Source: Yinghuangia soli | GTDB lineage: Bacteria > Actinomycetota > Actinomycetes > Streptomycetales > Streptomycetaceae | Direction: 5' to 3' | DNA: 64,000 nt | Assembly (NCBI RefSeq): GCF_021502675.1 | Contig: NZ_JAKFHA010000015.1 | Location: 140,846 to 204,845, forward strand | In this document: one piece after another, positions 60,522 through 64,000 of the stretch | Numbering within the stretch: the stretch's first letter is position 1 | Layout: every line of letters begins with the position of its first letter | Notes under the pieces: generated by a model | Told to the model about the DNA's origin: nothing | The model's database searches: none | What the model saw: only the letters and a program-made list of their open reading frames with translations | Position numbers and translations under genes: made by a program

Positions 60522-60872
60522 TTACGCCTGCTCCCCGGAGGGTGCCGGCACGGCGGGGCCTTGCGGCGGGAGGGCCGCGACGAGCGGGTGGTCGCGGCCG
60601 AGCCGGCCGAACCTCGCGCTGCCGCCGGGGCTGCCGATCTCGTCCGCGAACTCGGCGTTGACGGCCAAGAAGTGCTTTTCCTCGTCGGGGAGATCGTCCT
60701 CGAAGTAGATCGCCTCGACCGGGCACACCGGCTCGCAGGCGCCGCAGTCGGTGCATTCGTCGGGGTGGATGTAGAGCATCCGGTCGCCCTCGTAGATGCA
60801 GTCCAGGGGGCATTCCTCGATGCACGCCTTGTCCGTGACGTCCACACAGGGCAGGGCGATGACAAAGGTCAC
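60522..60872 (-). CDS. 7Fe ferredoxin ([3Fe-4S][4Fe-4S])
   Basis: A 116-residue ferredoxin. Cysteines 9, 17, 21, 25, 40, 43, 46 and 50 follow the seven-iron pattern: Cys9/Cys17/Cys50 for [3Fe-4S], Cys21/Cys40/Cys43/Cys46 for [4Fe-4S] and Cys25 as the extra Cys seen in Azotobacter FdI. A C-terminal extension of about 55 residues (EEKHFLAVNAEFADEIG) is as in actinomycete FdxA. It supplies electrons to cytochromes P450 or other redox enzymes. It is divergent from soxR with a SoxR box between them, so redox-active compounds probably induce it. Confidence 0.95.
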   Translation of the reverse strand: MTFVIALPCVDVTDKACIEECPLDCIYEGDRMLYIHPDECTDCGACEPVCPVEAIYFEDDLPDEEKHFLAVNAEFADEIGSPGGSARFGRLGRDHPLVAALPPQGPAVPAPSGEQA

Positions 60873-60933
60873 GAGATTGCCGTCCTCTCCGGTCGGGTTG
60901 TGTGCCGATGCCGTTCCGGCGCAGCCGAACGTA

Positions 60934-60957
60934 TGACCTCAAGTAATCTTGAGGTCA
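60934..60957. promoter_or_regulatory. SoxR box
   Basis: TGACCTCAAG-TAAT-CTTGAGGTCA is a 24-bp perfect palindrome apart from its 4-nt centre. Its core CCTCAAG-N4-CTTGAGG is the known SoxR operator. It lies 17 bp before the soxR start and 62 bp before the ferredoxin start, in the divergent promoter. Confidence 0.92.
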
Positions 60958-60973
60958 ACAGAAGGGGATGCGG

Positions 60974-61438
60974 ATGGCGAGCAGGCGTTCCGGCGAGGTC
61001 CGGGCCCGTCCGGACGACTGGCTCACGATCGGCGAGGTGAGCGCCCGCACCGGGGCGGCGGTGTCCGCGCTGCGGTTCTACGAGGAACTCGGGCTGATCG
61101 CGTCCGAGCGCGACGACCGCAACCAGCGGCGCTTCCCGCGGCACATGCTCCGCCGCATCGCGCTGATCTCGGTGGCGAAGCGTATCGGGATCCCGCTGCA
61201 GGACCTCAAGGACGCGTTCGCCGACGTGCCTCTCGACCGTCCGCCCAGCCACCAGGAGTGGCAGCGGGCCTCGCGCGGCTGGAAGCGCCGGCTCGAGGAG
61301 CGCCGGCAGACCATCGAGCGGCTGGAGGCCGAGCTCACCGGGTGCATCGGCTGCGGCTGCCTGTCGATGAAGGCCTGCGCGCTGCTGAATCCCGGCGACA
61401 CGCTCGCGCGCGACGGAGTCGGGCCATTGCGCCTTTGA
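60974..61438 (+). CDS. soxR: Redox-sensitive MerR-family regulator SoxR
   Basis: A 154-residue MerR-type regulator: DNA-binding domain WLTIGEVSARTGAAVSALRF and YEELGLIASERDDRNQRRF, dimerisation helix KRRLEERRQTIERLEAELTG, and [2Fe-2S] ligands Cys124, Cys127, Cys129 and Cys135 in GCIGCGCLSMKAC. In actinomycetes SoxR responds to redox-active secondary metabolites. AAGGGG with 6-nt spacing favours ATG 60974 over 60968. The adjacent SoxR box should serve soxR and the divergent ferredoxin gene. Confidence 0.96.
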   Translation: MASRRSGEVRARPDDWLTIGEVSARTGAAVSALRFYEELGLIASERDDRNQRRFPRHMLRRIALISVAKRIGIPLQDLKDAFADVPLDRPPSHQEWQRASRGWKRRLEERRQTIERLEAELTGCIGCGCLSMKACALLNPGDTLARDGVGPLRL

Positions 61439-61579
61439 GGGGGCGGGTGTTCCGGCCCTCGACGATGCGGCTGCGGCTGCGGCTGCGGCTGTGTCTGGGT
61501 CTGCGTCTGTGCCTTGTCGGGCCGCGTCGGCCGACCGCGTACTGCGGCGGCCGGGCCCGGGGCGGGCGTCGGCGTCGGG

Positions 61580-61878
61580 TCAGCCGGTCCGTCCGGTGTA
61601 GTACGCGCCCTGGATCTTGGCCGCGGCGCCGAGCCAGGGCTGGCCCGGGCCGACGCACCGCTCGTAGTCGGGTGCGCCCACGCGACCTCGACGTGGATGA
61701 CGATGTTCGAACCGTCGTCGGTGCAGTGGTTGTAGAACGCGTCCGAGCTGGTCTCGAAGAAGCCGCACGGGTTGCGGAGGACGGGCGCGGAGGCGGCGCT
61801 CGCCGCGCTCACGCCCGTACCGGCGAGCAGGAAGGCGGAGGACGCGAGGGCGCAGGCCATCAGGCGGCGGAGGTGCAC
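61580..61878 (-). pseudogene. Frameshifted DUF6355-type secreted protein gene
   Basis: From GTG 61878 (GGGAG 6 nt upstream) the frame encodes a signal peptide (LMACALASSAFLLAGTGVSA) and NPCGFFETSSDAFYNHCTDD then GSNIVIHVEVAWA, the DUF6355 start. The matching second half, APDYERCVGPGQPWLGAAAK then IQGAYYTGRTG, ending at TGA 61580-61582, is in another frame. The switch falls near 61670-61690 (around GCGTGGGCGCACCCGAC). A 1-base sequencing error or a true mutation is equally possible. The expected product is a small secreted protein of about 95 residues; the family is annotated near natural-product genes, but its role is unknown. Confidence 0.75.
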
Positions 61879-62331
61879 GAGGAACTCCCGGGTCGGAGAG
61901 GCGATGCATGCCGACCTGCGGGTCGGCGGCGGGACACCGCACATGATTGCGACGGCGTACGCGGCCGGTCGACGCGGCGGCCCGACGTTCACCCGGTGCA
62001 GCGAGCGGGCGTACGCCATCCGGAGCAGTCCGCGGCATGCACTGCCGCGGCGCCCGGTCGAAGGCGGTGTCGGGGCCGGGTCGGGCTGGACCGGGCCCGG
62101 GTGCGGCGTTGCCGCGACTGCCGCCTCGGCTGCTGCCTGAGATGTCCCCGCGGACGCCGCCGCGGATCGCGCCGCGGGCGGGTTCGGCGGGTATGCCGCA
62201 TGCGGGAAAAGTCCTTCGCGATGCGGGACGAGTTCTTCGCGGCGACCGGCGGCAACACCGTTGACAACGCTGATGGGTGGGCGCTTCACTGCCGAGCACT
62301 CGAAGCGGAAGTCGTCCCGGAGAGGGAGTAC
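61879..62331. other. Divergent gap between the DUF6355 gene and the amine oxidase gene
   Basis: About 450 bp with no convincing gene on either strand. A small hairpin CCGACC-TGCG-GGTCGG lies at 61911-61926 near the DUF6355 start. AGAGGGAG just before 62332 is the amine oxidase ribosome site. Promoters for both divergent genes should lie here, but none could be chosen by eye. Confidence 0.5.
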
Positions 62332-64000
62332 ATGGCCCCGAAACCCTCAGCATCGCCCCGCCGTTCGTTCACACGCCTGCGTGCCGCAAACAGGGTCGGC
62401 ATCCCGGACCCGCTGCGCGCCGCGGTCTCGGTGCACCAGGAGGCCGCCCGACTCGGCATGCCGCCCGCGGAACTCGCCGGACTGCTCGGCGAACAGTCCA
62501 AGCAGCGCGCGCAACACGCAGCCGAGGCAGCGGAATCGACGCCGTCGCGCCGCCGGTTCCTCGCCGGGGCAGGGGCCGTCGCCGCCGCCGCGGCCATCCC
62601 TGTTGCCGCGGCAGTCCCGGCCCACGCGGCCGGCCCGACCGCCCCGCGCGTCGCGGTCGTCGGCGCCGGACTCGCCGGCCTGCGCTGCGCGCACAAGCTC
62701 TGGACCGGTCCGCGGCGCATCGCCTCGACCGTTTACGAAGCCGACACCACGCACATCGGCGGCCGCTGCTGGTCGCTGCGCGGCTTCTTCGCGAACGGCC
62801 AAGTCAGCGAGCATGGCGGCTCGTTCGTCAGCTCCGAGGACCGCGAGATGCTCGGCCTTGCCCGGCGCTACGGCATCGAGACCGAGGTCCACGCGGGCGG
62901 CGGGTTGGCCACCGGCGACTACATGTCGTGGATCAACAATGCGCTCTACACGACGTTCGACAGCGACCTCAACGCGTTCCTGCCGGCGATCAACGCGTCG
63001 GCGGAGGCCGCGGGATGGCCGCGCTACGACGACTTCACGCCCGAGGCGCTGCGCCTCGACCGCATGTCGGCGCTCGACTACATGGCCGAGATCGGCCTCG
63101 ACGCCCGTTCCTCGCTCGGCCAGTTCGTGCAGAGCCGCCTCTTGCAGAACGGCGGTGAGCCGTCGGAGAGTTCCGCCATCAACTTCGTCAGCTTCTTCGC
63201 CGGACCGCCGGCCGAGGCGGCGCCCACGGCGACCTCCACGGCCACGGCTGCGGGCGGCGACGGCGCGCCCGGCGGATTCGACGAGTGGTACCACCTCAAG
63301 GGCGGCAACGACCAGGTGGTCACCGGCATGGCCGCGGAACTGCCGTCCGGCTCGGTGAAGCAGGGGTACGAGCTCATCGCGCTGCGCCGCAACAGCAGCG
63401 GCAGCTACACCCTCACGTTCGACAACTGCGGCCGGATCGTCGACGTGGTGGCCGACCATGTCGTCCTGGCCCTGCCGTTCCGCACCCTTCGCAACGTCGA
63501 CCTGAGCCGCGCCGGACTGTCCGGTCTCAAGCGGCAGGCGATCGCCACCCAGGGCATGGGCCACAACGCCAAGCTCGTCCTGCAGCTCGACCGCAAGACC
63601 TGGCCCGCCGCGGGCAGCAACGGCATCACGCTCACCGGCCCCGAGGGCTACCAGACCGCGTGGGACGGCTCGGTCGAACTCGGCGAGACCGGCGCCCCGG
63701 CCCTGCTCGTGAACTTCCCCGGCGGCAACACCGCCCGCTACCGCTACACCGGCGCCGCACACGGGCCGGCGCCGTCAGCGGACGTGAAGTTCTTCCTCGA
63801 CCAGATCGAGAAGCTGCTGCCGGGCACTCGGGCGGCGTACAACGGCCGTGCGTACGAGGACCATTGGTCGGTCGACCCGTGGCACTACGGCGCGTACCAC
63901 TTCTACAAGGTAGGCCAGTTCACGGCGTTCGCCGGGTACGAGAGCGTCCAGGAGGGCGGGATCCACTTCGCCGGCGAGCACACCAGCGACTATGGCGCGA
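62332..64000 (+). CDS. Tat-exported flavin monoamine oxidase (3' truncated by window end)
   Basis: An open frame of 556 codons runs off the window. It has a FAD-binding dinucleotide motif RVAVVGAGLAGLRCAHKLW followed by GGRCWSLRGFFANGQVSEHG, HLKGGNDQVVTGMAAELP, DVVADHVVLALPFRTLR and, near the edge, GGIHFAGEHTSDYGA (the FAD-contact region near the C-terminus). It is a flavin amine oxidase that oxidises a primary or secondary amine to an aldehyde, ammonia and peroxide. A twin-arginine signal SRRRFLAGAGAVAAAAAIPV starts at residue 72, after an unusual 70-residue N-terminal extension with helical character. Only the last 30 or so residues are probably missing. Confidence 0.92.
   Translation, partial: MAPKPSASPRRSFTRLRAANRVGIPDPLRAAVSVHQEAARLGMPPAELAGLLGEQSKQRAQHAAEAAESTPSRRRFLAGAGAVAAAAAIPVAAAVPAHAAGPTAPRVAVVGAGLAGLRCAHKLWTGPRRIASTVYEADTTHIGGRCWSLRGFFANGQVSEHGGSFVSSEDREMLGLARRYGIETEVHAGGGLATGDYMSWINNALYTTFDSDLNAFLPAINASAEAAGWPRYDDFTPEALRLDRMSALDYMAEIGLDARSSLGQFVQSRLLQNGGEPSESSAINFVSFFAGPPAEAAPTATSTATAAGGDGAPGGFDEWYHLKGGNDQVVTGMAAELPSGSVKQGYELIALRRNSSGSYTLTFDNCGRIVDVVADHVVLALPFRTLRNVDLSRAGLSGLKRQAIATQGMGHNAKLVLQLDRKTWPAAGSNGITLTGPEGYQTAWDGSVELGETGAPALLVNFPGGNTARYRYTGAAHGPAPSADVKFFLDQIEKLLPGTRAAYNGRAYEDHWSVDPWHYGAYHFYKVGQFTAFAGYESVQEGGIHFAGEHTSDYGA

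Overview
The window is 64 kb of very GC-rich DNA with strong G/C preference at third codon positions, frequent GTG and TTG starts and short intergenic gaps. The gene content is that of a Streptomyces-like actinomycete: Pro/Ser/Thr-rich lipoproteins, a LAL-type LuxR regulator, a PknB-type kinase, an ECF sigma factor, NarL-type two-component systems, MMPL transporters, and DUF574, DUF6299 and DUF6355 families. Genus and species cannot be fixed from the sequence. No rRNA, tRNA, CRISPR array, prophage or complete biosynthetic cluster was seen.

Layout. Positions 1-6.4 kb: two lipoproteins, a repeat protein, an SRPBCC protein, a divergent SDR/TetR pair and a 3-hydroxybutyryl-CoA dehydrogenase. 6.5-10 kb: GNAT and MocR genes divergent from a PLP-dependent decarboxylase, with a perfect inverted repeat between them. 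10-16.6 kb: a 1,126-residue trypsin-like protease/P-loop NTPase/membrane protein, a lipoprotein and a molybdopterin oxidoreductase. 16.7-19.1 kb: two methyltransferases and a membrane-anchored protein. 19.2-22.4 kb: a small regulon made of a CsoR/CstR-like repressor, an MMPL transporter and a DUF302 protein, with C/G-tract palindromes at the promoters. 22.5-24 kb: hydrolase and MarR regulator with a shared operator. 24-25.3 kb: a MITE-like inverted-repeat element abutting an intact IS630-family insertion sequence that lies directly in front of a LAL regulator gene.

28-39 kb: an atypical SDR, a RibD/DHFR-like reductase, an ankyrin/HEAT protein, an orphan histidine kinase, two tandem paralogous repeat proteins of about 830 residues and a membrane protein with a Pro-rich linker. 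39.3-48.2 kb: a PPOX-class protein, a hemerythrin-like protein, an ECF sigma factor with an overlapping partner, a long-chain acyl-CoA ligase, a gluconokinase/hexose-6-phosphate mutarotase operon and small secreted or hypothetical proteins. 48.5-50.1 kb: a single ORF fusing a stomatin-like SPFH domain to a Ser/Thr kinase. A G/C homopolymer tract at 50.9 kb looks like an assembly artefact. 51-64 kb: a second reductase and MMPL transporter, a glutamine amidotransferase, a two-component system, a tyrosinase homologue that has lost most copper ligands, a DUF2625 protein, a DUF574 methyltransferase, a divergent ferredoxin/SoxR pair with a SoxR box, a frameshifted DUF6355 gene and a Tat-type flavin amine oxidase running off the end.

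The genes form many small local circuits (divergent regulator/target pairs with visible operators) rather than one pathway. The best candidates for undescribed biology are the SPFH-kinase fusion, the protease-NTPase-membrane protein, the copper-ligand-deficient tyrosinase homologue and the tandem repeat-protein family.
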